Part shown: one piece after another, positions 35,201 through 43,117 of the stretch
Layout of the letters: the number at the start of each line of letters is the position of its first letter
Numbering within the stretch: the stretch's first letter is position 1
Source: CAZLMG01 sp964560765
GTDB taxonomy: Bacteria; Bdellovibrionota_B; Oligoflexia; Oligoflexales; CAZLMG01
Reading direction: 5' to 3'
DNA length: 59,367 nt
Assembly: GCA_964560765.1 (NCBI GenBank)
Contig: CAZLMG010000025.1
Span: forward strand, 1-59,367
Notes under the pieces: generated by a model
Database searches by the model: none
Told to the model about the DNA's origin: nothing
The model's input: only the letters and a program-made list of their open reading frames with translations
Translations under genes and position numbers: made by a program

Positions 35201-35390
35201 CGCTGGCCAAGAGGGCTGGCGATGTCAGCTTGACCAAAGCTATAAAGCGATCGAAGCTTTGTGGACGGGAGTTGACTGCTTCCACCTCTGATTCCATTTC
35301 CGGTGCACGACAGCCAGGAGCTATCAACGCCACGAATAGACCGACGACCATTCCAACTCGACTGAAACGCATCCGCTGCTGTGCAACCAC
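32274..35390 (-). CDS. Lipoprotein subtilisin-family protease with PA-domain insert (1038 residues)
   Basis: Large surface or periplasmic serine protease. The signal peptide ends in a lipobox (LFVALIAPGC), so it is probably lipid-anchored. Propeptide-like region to about residue 165. Catalytic triad: Asp186 in VGVIDSGIDYTHKMFGG, His258 in GGHGTHVAGTVAG and Ser581 in MSGTSMAAPHMAGVM. Between His and Ser a PA-type insert (about residues 430-520) shows VAFIDRGVVTFAEKIKRAHE. Residues about 640-750 resemble beta-sandwich modules as in C5a-peptidase-like enzymes. The GTG at 35390 has GGGAGG at the right distance; an ATG at 35372 is in frame. Likely attacks extracellular protein (inference). Confidence 0.87.
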   Translation of the reverse strand: MVAQQRMRFSRVGMVVGLFVALIAPGCRAPEMESEVEAVNSRPQSFDRFIALVKLTSPALLASGEQEGGKVKVDPVQLELIKKEHAEFEAELTALSAEIRILNRYKFVMNGMAVLAPKALESHFRKLPHVTGVSGAAAMARPEATLTLGGESGSLLERNSVKFIGAEAARTTFGVTGKGIAVGVIDSGIDYTHKMFGGLGLEETYKNNDPTQVEAGTFPTAQVVGGIDLVGKSYNAAAPIFEMRIPQPDADPLDEGGHGTHVAGTVAGRGDGVTSYDGVAPEAALHAIKVFGEDGSTSDAIVIAALEYSADPNGDDDTSDRLDVVNLSLGSPYGQPQILYTEAVANTSRGGTVVVASAGNSGDLSYIVGAPGTSDASLSVAASIDDMDHNWKFAAVRVNFPGGAQQLAEAVEATFTKSVSEAAVSGKFVYLGTAAEALTSEQIAAVQGHVAFIDRGVVTFAEKIKRAHEAGASGVVVANNQDGEAFRMGGDGEVSIPAIMISKSLGVQIKDALVSGDVTIDFKTDERLEKPHLIDTITSFSSRGPRSFDSQLKPEIAAPGQNIVSAKMGGGEVVVQMSGTSMAAPHMAGVMALLRQHRPDLTSTEDLKSVVMNASSWMLQKPDGTDYPVAQQGAGRVDVLSALGSPIVISPAGLSLGEVALSSSKTLRRTLKVRNTSDSERVLTLKALTDAGLSLTLPEKVTVAAKGEASIPVTAVIRGLASNDVSLELDGRIIVTISDVAATQTIPVLAIVQRQTRVKANSLVVHADHASAAEGAAVDLEVSNSSSINGLALPFNLLGRDERNTLARENPARASLCDLESVGYRTIEVDGVEMVEFAVKLFRPLTTWNICEVSVQFDSNGDGVAEQELIGKIDANKFQSILYDAAKMRDLRKQFEATFPEGREDYAAAEVERRAAEGYGHSTIAVVRATRSKLAATTAGDLFVKIGVLGDEEVADADDFLQGHEKKWQGISLTEVDQTFVGLPKEIEVAAGGKAAVSFTKGGAAGQLLLLMPFNASTFSTVRTDLQSAVVKATYAGK

Positions 35391-35545
35391 CTGCCTGTCC
35401 TCCCGAATACAAAAAATTGAATGCCCCGATAACCTACACTGACCAGCTGGCCAACGCTATGATGGGGAACAGCCGTTTGCAAAATTTCGCCCAACTGGCT
35501 ATGCATGTACCGGCCCTGAAATGACTGGGAAATTGGGAGGTCGCA

Positions 35546-36304
35546 TTGGCGCTAAAGGTATTGTCTTGGAACGTCAACGGGATTCGATCGGCGATCCGTA
35601 AGGGCTTCTGCGACAGCATAACCCTCCAAGATCCTGACATTGTTTGCCTTCAAGAAGTCAAAGCGACGCCATCGCAAGTCGAATTGGCGCTGCCGGTCTA
35701 CGAAGCATACTGGTTTAATTCTGAAAAGGCCGGATACGCAGGCGTGGCGACACTTTGCAAGACGAAGCCAAGGGATGTGATTCAGGGACTAGGCCACATG
35801 CACCACGATCACGTAGGTCGGGCATTGACTCTAGAGTTTGACGAATACTACGTCGTGAACCTTTACTCGCCCAACTCCCAGCGCGGTCTCACGCGTCTCG
35901 AATATCGAACACAACAGTGGGAGCCAGACCTGCGTGAGTTCCTCGGCAAGCTGGACCGCAAGAAGCCGGTGATCTTTTGTGGCGACTTCAATGTGGCACA
36001 CGAGGAGATTGACCTCAAGAATCCCAAAGCCAATCGACGCAACGCTGGATTTACCGACGAAGAACGCAGCGAGTTTGGCAAGCTCTTGGCAAGTGGGTTT
36101 CTCGATACCTTTCGCGAGATCGAAAAAGGCCCGGGCCATTACACTTGGTGGACTTACCGACACGACGCCCGCGCCCGCAACATCGGTTGGCGACTCGACT
36201 ACATTTGCATTTCCCAGCGCCTACGGCCGCATCTAAAGGCGGCACAGATTCACGCCGAAGTTCACGGCTCGGACCACTGTCCGGTGAGTGTCATCCTCAA
36301 TTGA
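35546..36304 (+). CDS. xth: Exodeoxyribonuclease III
   Basis: AP endonuclease and 3'-exonuclease for base-excision repair. Motifs: LSWNVNGIRSA at the start, CLQEVKA with the metal-binding Glu, VNLYSPNSQRG, FCGDFNVAHEEIDL and, near the end, GWRLDYICIS with HGSDHCPV (catalytic His). 252 residues, usual length. The start is TTG at 35546 with GGGAGG seven bases before; no ATG lies closer to the conserved N-terminus. Divergent from the large subtilase; the end overlaps the next convergent gene by eight bases. Confidence 0.93.
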   Translation: MALKVLSWNVNGIRSAIRKGFCDSITLQDPDIVCLQEVKATPSQVELALPVYEAYWFNSEKAGYAGVATLCKTKPRDVIQGLGHMHHDHVGRALTLEFDEYYVVNLYSPNSQRGLTRLEYRTQQWEPDLREFLGKLDRKKPVIFCGDFNVAHEEIDLKNPKANRRNAGFTDEERSEFGKLLASGFLDTFREIEKGPGHYTWWTYRHDARARNIGWRLDYICISQRLRPHLKAAQIHAEVHGSDHCPVSVILN

Positions 36305-36503
36305 GATCGCTCTGGCGATTCCAAAGTTTGTAGAGGATCCATATCACCAGAGCCATACAACTTAACTCTCCAGCAACAATGATGGCCGCCATCCCTGGGC
36401 TTACGAATTCCAGAACGTAGGAGTAGCTAGCAACAAATAACATGGAAATCGCCGCCAACAGGCAAAGCCCGCAGGTCAGATCGACGACCGCCTTCCATTT
36501 CAT
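36297..36503 (-). CDS. Small membrane protein behind the DUF883 gene
   Basis: Protein of 68 residues with two hydrophobic segments (LTCGLCLLAAISMLFVASYS and IIVAGELSCMALVIWILY). Position after a DUF883 protein resembles YqjE/holin-like partners, but similarity is not clear. ATG at 36503 follows AAGGTG; a TTG-led extension to 36563 is possible. Ends within the last codons of exonuclease III (TCAATTGA shared by both stop codons). Inner membrane, probably small stress-related (inference). Confidence 0.5.
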   Translation of the reverse strand: MKWKAVVDLTCGLCLLAAISMLFVASYSYVLEFVSPGMAAIIVAGELSCMALVIWILYKLWNRQSDLN

Positions 36504-36589
36504 GCTCTTCACCTTTTCCCGTGCCACCCCGGCCAGCAATGCTTCTCCAAATACAGAGTGCAATGCGGGAGCCGCAGCAAGTAGTTTTC

Positions 36590-36916
36590 CTACTTGCGCG
36601 AACGCGGGGCCACGAACTTTCCCAAGAGAAGGCCCAAGCCAACCGCACCCAAAATATACAGATAAGGGTTAGCGTGCACATGTTGATCAACGCCTTTCGC
36701 CAGCTCCGCGATCTGGCCGCTCAATGATTCCAGGCGTTTCTTCATTGCCGTGAATTCCTGCTCCAGAAGCTTGTCCATATCCTGCTTCACTTCGCCGGCC
36801 TTGGCTTCGCCGACGTCCGTCAGCACTTTGCCCAACTGGGACAAGTCGTCCATGATTTTTGATGCCTCTGCCTTCAGCAAGTTCAAATCGTTCTTTTGAG
36901 TCATCTTCGCTTCCAT
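36590..36916 (-). CDS. DUF883 (ElaB/YqjD-like) membrane protein
   Basis: Small inner-membrane protein of the ElaB/YqjD/YgaM type, some of which bind ribosomes or are induced in stationary phase. The helical N-terminal part is followed by VDQHVHANPYLYILGAVGLG, LLLGKFVAPRSRK at the end, the DUF883 membrane signature. About 108 residues. The first ATG (36916) comes one base after the stop of the permease gene; an ATG at 36904 with GGAAG upstream is an alternative. Three genes in a row on the minus strand are likely one operon. Confidence 0.75.
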   Translation of the reverse strand: MEAKMTQKNDLNLLKAEASKIMDDLSQLGKVLTDVGEAKAGEVKQDMDKLLEQEFTAMKKRLESLSGQIAELAKGVDQHVHANPYLYILGAVGLGLLLGKFVAPRSRK

Positions 36917-36917
36917 T

Positions 36918-37994
36918 TCATTGTTCTTTCTTGTTTGCTGCCACTTGTTGATCTGCTGCGAATACCAAGCCAAACGGCTGCCCGACGGCTGGCCAAATCT
37001 GCAAAAGTGAAATGACGATGGCTGCGATGATGGGCCCCAGGAACACGCCAAAAAGCCCAAAAAGCTGCAACCCTCCAAAGATCGCAACGAGGCTCACCAG
37101 AGGATGCATCTCACCGCGCCCCTTAAGCACCATAGGACGGACAAAGTTATCAATCGTGCCCGTAATGACGCCGAATCCAATCATCATCAACACGCCCCCC
37201 CATGCTTCCTGCAGATAGAGAAAGACAGTTGCGCCCAACCAAACAGGAGTTGAGCCCACAATCGGTATCCATGCCAAAATAAAGGTCGCCCCCCCCGCCA
37301 AAAATGCATTGGGAACCCCCAGCACCCAGAATGCAAACAGCATGACCAACGACTGAGTACCAGCGGCTGCCATGCTAGCTAGCACCACCGAGATCGCTGT
37401 GTTCTTGAATGCTGCGCCAATGCGGTCGCGAATCTCAGGGTTCATAGGAATCTTGCCAAACACCCACTCCATGAATCGGCGACCATCAATCAGCAGGCAG
37501 TAGCACGTGAAACACGCCAGAATTAACTGCAACACCCCCTGGGGAATTGACCGCGCCAGGTTCAAAACAAACTGTGTGCTGATGGTGCCGACGCGTTGAA
37601 GTATCTCGCGCAAATGCTCGGCTAGCTCTGCCGCATCGATAGAAAAGTACTGCAGCGGTCCCCATGTGCTTATCCGCAGTAAGTACTCTTGCAGCGAAAC
37701 ATGCTCATTGCCCAGAATCCATTGACTAATGCTGATTGCTTGCCGAATTCCGATCGCCGCGAACACCAGAAAGGGCCCCAAGACTCCGACGATCATGCTC
37801 AAGGTCGTGATGGTGGCTGACCATCGAGGACCGATTTTTCGGCGCCGGAGCCACTGGTATAGAGGATTCATAATCAGCGTGAGAATGCCGCCAACCAACA
37901 GCGACAAAAGATACGGAGCAACCAGGTAAAACCCAGCGACGAGCGACAGACCTAAAATGAGCATAAAAGTGACGAACGAACCTCGATTGGCCAT
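36918..37994 (-). CDS. AI-2E (PerM/YhhT) family permease
   Basis: Inner-membrane protein of the AI-2 exporter family with about eight transmembrane segments. Features: GFYLVAPYLLSLLVGGILTL near the N-terminus, a soluble insert in the middle (HVSLQEYLLRISTWGPLQY), IIGTIDNFVRPMVL-like conserved loop (TGTIDNFVRPMVL) and LFGLFGVFLGPIIAAI at the end. 358 residues. The actual substrate is unknown; members have been linked to AI-2 export or to ion/osmotic tolerance. It is followed directly by a DUF883 gene. Confidence 0.82.
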   Translation of the reverse strand: MANRGSFVTFMLILGLSLVAGFYLVAPYLLSLLVGGILTLIMNPLYQWLRRRKIGPRWSATITTLSMIVGVLGPFLVFAAIGIRQAISISQWILGNEHVSLQEYLLRISTWGPLQYFSIDAAELAEHLREILQRVGTISTQFVLNLARSIPQGVLQLILACFTCYCLLIDGRRFMEWVFGKIPMNPEIRDRIGAAFKNTAISVVLASMAAAGTQSLVMLFAFWVLGVPNAFLAGGATFILAWIPIVGSTPVWLGATVFLYLQEAWGGVLMMIGFGVITGTIDNFVRPMVLKGRGEMHPLVSLVAIFGGLQLFGLFGVFLGPIIAAIVISLLQIWPAVGQPFGLVFAADQQVAANKKEQ

Positions 37995-38111
37995 TTACCC
38001 AGAGTCCCTCATCGCGGCACAAAGTCGCTGATACCACACACCACAGACACGCCGCGACTATTACCACATTGCCAAACCGCAATACAACTGCGGATTATAG
38101 AGCAGAAGCAC

Positions 38112-38143
38112 CCCCGCTCAGATTCATCATTCAATGAGCGGGG
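38112..38143 (-). terminator. Hairpin at the end of the beta-barrel gene
   Basis: CCCCGCTCA (38112-38120) and TGAGCGGGG (38135-38143), nine-bp perfect stem, 14-base loop, just past the stop of the minus-strand outer-membrane gene. The tail on the minus strand is GTGCTTCTGC, so termination may be moderate. Confidence 0.5.
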
Positions 38144-38156
38144 AGATACCGTCTAC

Positions 38157-38672
38157 TCAGAACAACACTCGAGCGCTGACGCCTCCCTGCAAGTAGCTGT
38201 AGCTGGGCGAAGTCGCAATCAATGTTGGAACCAACTGTCCACTCAGTTGTACCGGCGTTCGTGGAATGACGAAATTCACTCCAAGCGGCAAACGTGCTCC
38301 CACTTCATCGGAAGTTGCCACGACACGATTACCATATGGCACCCAATAACTCTCGCTGCGCTGTGCCGCCAAGACTCCCACTCCCCAATAGGGGGTCAAT
38401 TGTGGAATCGCGGCCACTGTTCCAGGATAACCGAAGGCGTAGTCACCTGACACATGGTAAGACCCTCCAGGTCCCCAACCAAGGTTAGCCTGAAAAAAGT
38501 TCGCATCCCAGGCATCTTTATAAACCGAAAGACCCGTAGCACCCTCAAACCCTATCCCCACTCCTATTTGGTTGTCCGACGCTCTCGATGGCCCACGATG
38601 AACCATGTTTTGCGCAAGAGCAGATTGAGCCAAACACAACGACATGACAGATACACACAAATGCTTTTTCAT
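38157..38672 (-). CDS. Predicted small outer-membrane beta-barrel protein
   Basis: Protein of 171 residues with a signal peptide (CVSVMSLCLAQSALAQ). The mature part has alternating strands typical of an eight-stranded barrel (NQIGVGIGFEGATGLSVY, then VPYGNRVVATSDEVGARL) and ends in SARVLF with C-terminal Phe, the BAM recognition signal. ATG at 38672 follows CAGGAGGA. Function unknown; a porin or adhesion barrel is possible. Confidence 0.6.
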   Translation of the reverse strand: MKKHLCVSVMSLCLAQSALAQNMVHRGPSRASDNQIGVGIGFEGATGLSVYKDAWDANFFQANLGWGPGGSYHVSGDYAFGYPGTVAAIPQLTPYWGVGVLAAQRSESYWVPYGNRVVATSDEVGARLPLGVNFVIPRTPVQLSGQLVPTLIATSPSYSYLQGGVSARVLF

Positions 38673-38816
38673 AAGATGTCCTCCTGATGTTGTGTAAGCA
38701 ATGCGCGTGCCAAACCCCTGCGAATCAAGTTCATTCTTAACTTACACCGATAACGGCATGACGATTGCATCGACTCCCTGCTGCGCGTCGTCAGCAATCT
38801 GAGAGTGAGGTTTACT

Positions 38817-38990
38817 ATGCTTTATTATGCGCTCGTATTTTTGGTATTGGCCCTCATCTCTGGGGCACTCGGGTTTACTGGTGTAGCAGGGACGGCCAGC
38901 AGTATCGCCCAGATTCTGTTTTTCGTTTTTTTGATCGCACTCGTGGTGTCGGTGATTTCGAATGCCTTTCGAGGGAAGCGGCCGCTTTAG
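38817..38990 (+). CDS. DUF1328 small membrane protein
   Basis: A 57-residue protein with two hydrophobic segments: YALVFLVLALISGALGFTGVA and ILFFVFLIALVVSVI. The motif GFTGVAGTASSIAQILFFVF is the DUF1328 (YtjA) signature. Members are common in envelope or osmotic-stress regulons, without known function. ATG at 38817 has GAGG six bases before. Convergent with the BON gene, separated by a strong hairpin. Confidence 0.8.
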   Translation: MLYYALVFLVLALISGALGFTGVAGTASSIAQILFFVFLIALVVSVISNAFRGKRPL

Positions 38991-39012
38991 TGCATCAGAC
39001 GTCCGCTACAAA

Positions 39013-39052
39013 GAACTAAGCGCTCAACCACAGTGGATCGAGCGCTTAGTTC
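39013..39052. terminator. Thirteen-bp hairpin between convergent genes
   Basis: GAACTAAGCGCTC (39013-39025) with GAGCGCTTAGTTC (39040-39052), perfect stem, 14-base loop. It lies between the stop of the DUF1328 gene and the stop of the minus-strand BON gene, so probably a bidirectional terminator. On the minus strand it is followed by TTTG. Confidence 0.6.
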
Positions 39053-39074
39053 GTAGAGCAATCGACCAGATGCA

Positions 39075-39428
39075 TTACCTGGCTGCGGGCTTCTCCGGGT
39101 TTGATCGCATGCTACCTTTTGGTTGTCCGGCAACTGAGGCAGCCGGCCCCCTGGCAGATTCCTCTGTTTTATGCCCAACCTTGATCTTATTGGCAACGCC
39201 CTTCAACTGGGGAATTTTCTCCGCCAGCGCTGTGACTCGTTGAATCGACTTCTCATCGGCGACGGTGCCCTCAAGCGTTGCCCGCGCGCCTTTCACCTCT
39301 ACGCGCAAGTCAGATACCTTCAACTCAGAGTGCTTCGTAAACTCCTCACGCAACTTCCTCTCAATATCCCGATCTGCGGTCATTTCCTTGTTGCCAACAT
39401 CATGCTCATTCTTTCCTCGTGATTCCAT
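39075..39428 (-). CDS. BON-domain protein
   Basis: Protein of 117 residues with one BON domain: DIERKLREEFTKHSELKVSD, then VRVTA-like part (ATLEGTVADEKSIQRVTALAEKI) and GVANKIKV. No signal peptide starts at the chosen ATG (39428, with GGGAGG upstream), so it may act in the cytoplasm or use the Asp/Glu-rich N-terminus in another way. A basic/Pro tail follows. BON domains bind lipids or other envelope parts; here it fits with the stress set (DUF883, DUF1328, OmpA). Confidence 0.75.
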   Translation of the reverse strand: MESRGKNEHDVGNKEMTADRDIERKLREEFTKHSELKVSDLRVEVKGARATLEGTVADEKSIQRVTALAEKIPQLKGVANKIKVGHKTEESARGPAASVAGQPKGSMRSNPEKPAAR

Positions 39429-39600
39429 AACCAAATCCTCCCGTAATAAATTCAACTGACACGCAGGAAGCGAAGCACGTTCTGTGCCACAAATGTCCAA
39501 ATGAATACGAAAGAAATGATCAGACCAGGCAACCGGTTGCGCATCCTGTGTTGCGCGACCGAGCTGCCTGGCCTGATTCACAACGATCACATGTTCCTTT

Positions 39601-40977
39601 TCAGTGAGACACAGCGCTCATATCTGGCGTGATGATGACGTCGACACGACGATTCTTCGCTCGGCCCTCAGCGGTATTGTTTGGCGCCAATGGCCGCGAA
39701 TCCCCTAATCCCCTTGACTCGATGGTGACGCCTTCATCAGCTAGTCCATTCGCTCGCAAATAGGCCTCAACGGCTTTGGCGCGTGCTAGCGAAAGCCTTT
39801 CATTTGTCGCTCGGCTGCCTGTCGAGTCCGTATGACCTTCAACCACAACTGCGGCTGGTGCGAACGAATTGACGGAGTCGCGTACTCGATTGAGCAAGTC
39901 ATAGTTATCGCCACCCAAATCCGCTTTACCGGAGGCAAAACTGAGAGCCTGCAATCGCAGAACCAAACGATTCCCTTCGCGGTAGACCTCACCCTCATTT
40001 GCAGTAAACATCGACTTCACCCGATCAAAGCGCTCATTGAATTCCTTTTCCGCTTCTAACGTGCCCATTTCAACCCGTGCCGCTGCAACTTCGGCCTCAG
40101 TTGCCTCGAGAGCTGCTTCAGCATCAGCGCTCCGCGCCTCCTCGGTCGCAAGGCGGCCTTGCAGTCGCTCACGCTCGAGGACAACAGCCTCAGCATTTTC
40201 ACCACCGATCGCTTTCGCAGCTCTGGTTACCAGCAGCAAATGCTCGCTGTCGTCCACCGCTTTTGCGGAGACTGAATCGATACCTTCCGAATCTCGACGA
40301 TTGGCTTCAATAAAAGCCTCCGCAACTCGCAAGCTATTCCGCGCCTCGGCAAAGCTCCTCGGCGCCACGTTCTGCGCGTCCTCTCGTTTCGCTTGCTCAA
40401 GGGCCACAAGCGCTGCATTTAATTTCGCCGTCTTGATCGACCCCAATTCGATAGACATATATTCGTTCTTGAGTCTATCGCGCTCTTTAACGTCAATTTT
40501 TGGCTCATCATCACCTTCATGGTATTTCGTCAGTGAGACAAGAGCTTTATCAACCTTGGTAAATTCATTTTTTGCGTGTTTACCGGCATCGGCTTTGATG
40601 GCCATTTCCCTTGCTTCGACAACTTCCGGCATGGCCCCGCCAGTCGCCTTAGCCGATTGATTTGCCCGCTCGAGATAAGCTCGAGATTTGGCTACAGCGT
40701 CCAGCGTATCCTCTGCGTCGTCATTATTGTCGAGTCTGGCCTTAGACCGGCTGTGAAATTTTGCCGCGTCCGCATAACTGTCCGGCGAGAGAACATCGAC
40801 TTGACGCACTCTCGCATCCTTGAGCAACTCTTCGGTTTTGGAAATCTCGGTGGCCGGATCCGCTGAATCCGGGAACTTATCCGTCGTAATGGTTTGGCAG
40901 CCCATGATTGCTAGGCTGCTTGCAGCTAACAGCAATAGTCCTCGTGATACGACAGTAGGTGCATTACTTCTTCGCAT
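39601..40977 (-). CDS. OmpA-family lipoprotein with long helical N-terminal region
   Basis: Peptidoglycan-associated lipoprotein of 458 residues. Lipobox SLAIMGC. The following 300 residues are mostly helical, with DUF4398-like repeats (DSYADAAKFHSRSKARLDNN, then RSFAEARNSLRVAEAFIEAN) and a coiled coil. The C-terminal about 110 residues are the OmpA domain: LSFASGKADLGGDNYDLLNR, VVVEGHTDSTGSRATNERLS and AKNRRVDVIITP, so it binds diaminopimelate in peptidoglycan. ATG at 40977 follows GGAGGGG. Links outer membrane and wall. Confidence 0.87.
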   Translation of the reverse strand: MRRSNAPTVVSRGLLLLAASSLAIMGCQTITTDKFPDSADPATEISKTEELLKDARVRQVDVLSPDSYADAAKFHSRSKARLDNNDDAEDTLDAVAKSRAYLERANQSAKATGGAMPEVVEAREMAIKADAGKHAKNEFTKVDKALVSLTKYHEGDDEPKIDVKERDRLKNEYMSIELGSIKTAKLNAALVALEQAKREDAQNVAPRSFAEARNSLRVAEAFIEANRRDSEGIDSVSAKAVDDSEHLLLVTRAAKAIGGENAEAVVLERERLQGRLATEEARSADAEAALEATEAEVAAARVEMGTLEAEKEFNERFDRVKSMFTANEGEVYREGNRLVLRLQALSFASGKADLGGDNYDLLNRVRDSVNSFAPAAVVVEGHTDSTGSRATNERLSLARAKAVEAYLRANGLADEGVTIESRGLGDSRPLAPNNTAEGRAKNRRVDVIITPDMSAVSH

Positions 40978-41214
40978 GGAATCCCCTCCGCGTCTCTTTT
41001 ATGACGCAAAATGTTATACGGGCAGGGTCTTTGCAAGACTGGAGCCAACTTGGCGCGGCAGCAATAAATAACTGTTCTTTGTTTCTGATTAGTAGGGTTA
41101 CAGGCACAAGATGAGAGGCCTGTTTCACTTTGGCGACAGCAAATGAAGGGAGTCTAAGTGCAGCGATTCGACATCAGCATGTAGGTATCAGGAGGCATGG
41201 TAACGCCACATCCG

Positions 41215-42192
41215 TCAATCTACTTGCACCATGATGGGGTAGTAGTGATTCTCGCGGCGATTGAAGCCATTAAACCAAAACCAGTCGGACACGAGTTCGT
41301 TGCGTGGCCCCCACATTTCTAAGCGCTCCTGCTCGGGGTCGAGAACCCACAACTTCTGATCTTTGCGCCGCACTTCGACCCAGGTGTGACCCGCCGTTGT
41401 AAATCCCGTGCCTTGAATATTGATGGTAGAACCAGTCACCAGGCGAGACGGAATCCCAACTCGGTCCAAAATCAGTTTCACCAACACCGACTTCTGAATG
41501 CAATAGGCCGCGCATTCTGATTCCAAAAAACGCTCAAACGCAACGGTTGGAAAATCTCGCTCCGTAACATAAAATCCAGCCCCCGGGGCTAGACTAGCCG
41601 ATGAACTGAAGGTCTCCTTCATGGCCGGAGTGATCACGAATCGCTCGGGGTCCCAAGCATTCTCGCCCTTGCCGTCCGCGCCCGGCCGCCAGCGAAAATT
41701 CACCAGCATATCCAAACTGCGTTGCAGGAACTTCAGTAGCAAGTCCTCATTTACAACCTTACCGTCTCGCATGCCGGGCAACAGAGACACAAACATATCA
41801 AGGATGGCATCAAGCTTCGTGCCCTTTTGCTGATCGATCAGAAAAAACGCTCGCGTCAACGCACCATCGCCTAGGATGAAACGCTTCGGCAATGACTCCC
41901 CCAATGCAAAGTTTGTCAAGTTGAGGATTTTGCCGTCGGATGGCGTTCGAGGAACAGGGTGCCAGACAGAATCGATATTGTGCTCCTTGTTGTTGTAGGC
42001 CGTGCTTACCCCGATACGCAATCGACCCGGGACCAGGGTGTTGCGTGCATAGAATACTTCGAATTCACCCTGAACGATCTGACAAACAGGCAACGAAAGC
42101 GTTCCGCCCGTTTGAGCTGGCGCAGCTGCAGCCAACAGCCAATGCAGACAAAGGACTAACGCCAATTTGCAATGTCTTCTAAGGAAAGTCAC
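41215..42192 (-). CDS. Exported transglutaminase-like cysteine protein
   Basis: Protein of 325 residues with a signal peptide (LALVLCLHWLLAAAAPAQ). The transglutaminase-fold core is visible in the C-terminal third: Cys in ECAAYCIQKSVLVKLILDRVGI, His in TTAGHTWVEVRR and Asp in VLDPEQER. Members of this fold cut or link peptides, in some cases peptidoglycan peptides. The N-terminal part is unassigned. The start is GTG at 42192. A perfect palindrome lies in the divergent promoter region. Periplasmic or secreted; substrate unknown. Confidence 0.72.
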   Translation of the reverse strand: MTFLRRHCKLALVLCLHWLLAAAAPAQTGGTLSLPVCQIVQGEFEVFYARNTLVPGRLRIGVSTAYNNKEHNIDSVWHPVPRTPSDGKILNLTNFALGESLPKRFILGDGALTRAFFLIDQQKGTKLDAILDMFVSLLPGMRDGKVVNEDLLLKFLQRSLDMLVNFRWRPGADGKGENAWDPERFVITPAMKETFSSSASLAPGAGFYVTERDFPTVAFERFLESECAAYCIQKSVLVKLILDRVGIPSRLVTGSTINIQGTGFTTAGHTWVEVRRKDQKLWVLDPEQERLEMWGPRNELVSDWFWFNGFNRRENHYYPIMVQVD

Positions 42193-42229
42193 TATTCATC
42201 ATCTCCCTTGTCCTTACCCACAAATGGTC

Positions 42230-42246
42230 TTATCATCTGATGATAA
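42230..42246. promoter_or_regulatory. Operator-like palindrome in a divergent promoter region
   Basis: TTATCATC-T-GATGATAA is an 8+1+8 palindrome between the divergent transglutaminase-like and outer-membrane protein genes (starts 42192 and 42290). Likely a repressor or activator site for one or both; the regulator is unknown. Confidence 0.45.
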
Positions 42247-42289
42247 ATAATTCATCGCATTCTGTCACAACGTCGTCAGGGAGAGACCT

Positions 42290-43117
42290 ATGTTACGAAG
42301 TCTTCTGCTCCAATTGCATTCCCTTTCGTGGTCGTCACTACTGGCGTTCGCCTTAACATCTCTTGTTGCCGCCCCCTCGGCTCTGGCGCAAGACGAAGAT
42401 GGCGACACTGAAGAAACTACCAAAGACGAGCCTGCACAATATCCGTCTTCGACGACCACAACCACAACGACAACAACGACGACAACCTCACCCGACAGCA
42501 CTTCAGCAGCTGACAAAGAGCATCACGGTCTATTGGGACCGTTCCGTATCGGCCCGACTGTTTCGGCAGCCTTTCCGCATTTCATTTATATGAGCTTAGA
42601 CCTCACCTACAATGGGATGTTTGGCGGATCCTTCGGGGTCGGCAGTTTTCCTGTCGAATCCGGCGAGGTCAAAGGCGGCTTGAAAAACTGGGATATTCGC
42701 GGCCGCTGGTTCCCGTTCCGCGGCAGCTTCTTTTTGGGCGCGGGCTACGGCACGCAATCGATCTATGCCGAAGTAGAGAATGACATCACCACGACAGTCA
42801 GCGGCAATTCAGTCACCGTCCCCACAACGGTCACAGCTGACGTCAGCACGGGTTATCTCCTGCCACACTTGGGTTGGTTCGCGACCTGGGGGATCGGATT
42901 TACGCTGGGCTTTGAAATTGGCTACCAAATGCCGCTTTCGACCGAAACGACTCTCGACATTGAATTCGATACCGCTGGCGGCGACGAGCTGGAAGCAGCC
43001 GTCAAAGCTACCGAAAGCTACAAGAAGTCGAAAAAAGATCTGGAAGCCGTCGGCGACTCTTTCGGCAAAGTGGCTCTGCCATATATCAACTTACTGCGTA
43101 TCGGCTGGCTATTTTAG
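42290..43117 (+). CDS. Predicted outer-membrane protein with poly-Thr linker
   Basis: Protein of 275 residues with signal peptide (FALTSLVAAPSALAQ). An acidic linker carries a run of 12 Thr (about residues 55-66). The rest has alternating beta strands (LKNWDIRGRWFPFRGSFFLG, then LGWFATWGIGFTLGFEIGY) and ends in LRIGWLF with C-terminal Phe, as in outer-membrane barrels. The Thr codons are mixed ACN, so the run is kept at protein level. Probably a barrel with an exposed or periplasmic Thr-rich stalk. The last nine bases (CTATTTTAG) overlap convergent murF. Confidence 0.6.
   Translation: MLRSLLLQLHSLSWSSLLAFALTSLVAAPSALAQDEDGDTEETTKDEPAQYPSSTTTTTTTTTTTTSPDSTSAADKEHHGLLGPFRIGPTVSAAFPHFIYMSLDLTYNGMFGGSFGVGSFPVESGEVKGGLKNWDIRGRWFPFRGSFFLGAGYGTQSIYAEVENDITTTVSGNSVTVPTTVTADVSTGYLLPHLGWFATWGIGFTLGFEIGYQMPLSTETTLDIEFDTAGGDELEAAVKATESYKKSKKDLEAVGDSFGKVALPYINLLRIGWLF

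Noticed and set aside
40037..40660. Plus-strand open frame of 207 codons
   Set aside because: Ser/Ala-rich shadow of the OmpA lipoprotein coding strand.
42265..42516. Minus-strand frame with poly-Val
   Set aside because: Mirror of the poly-Thr run of the outer-membrane protein; no start signal.
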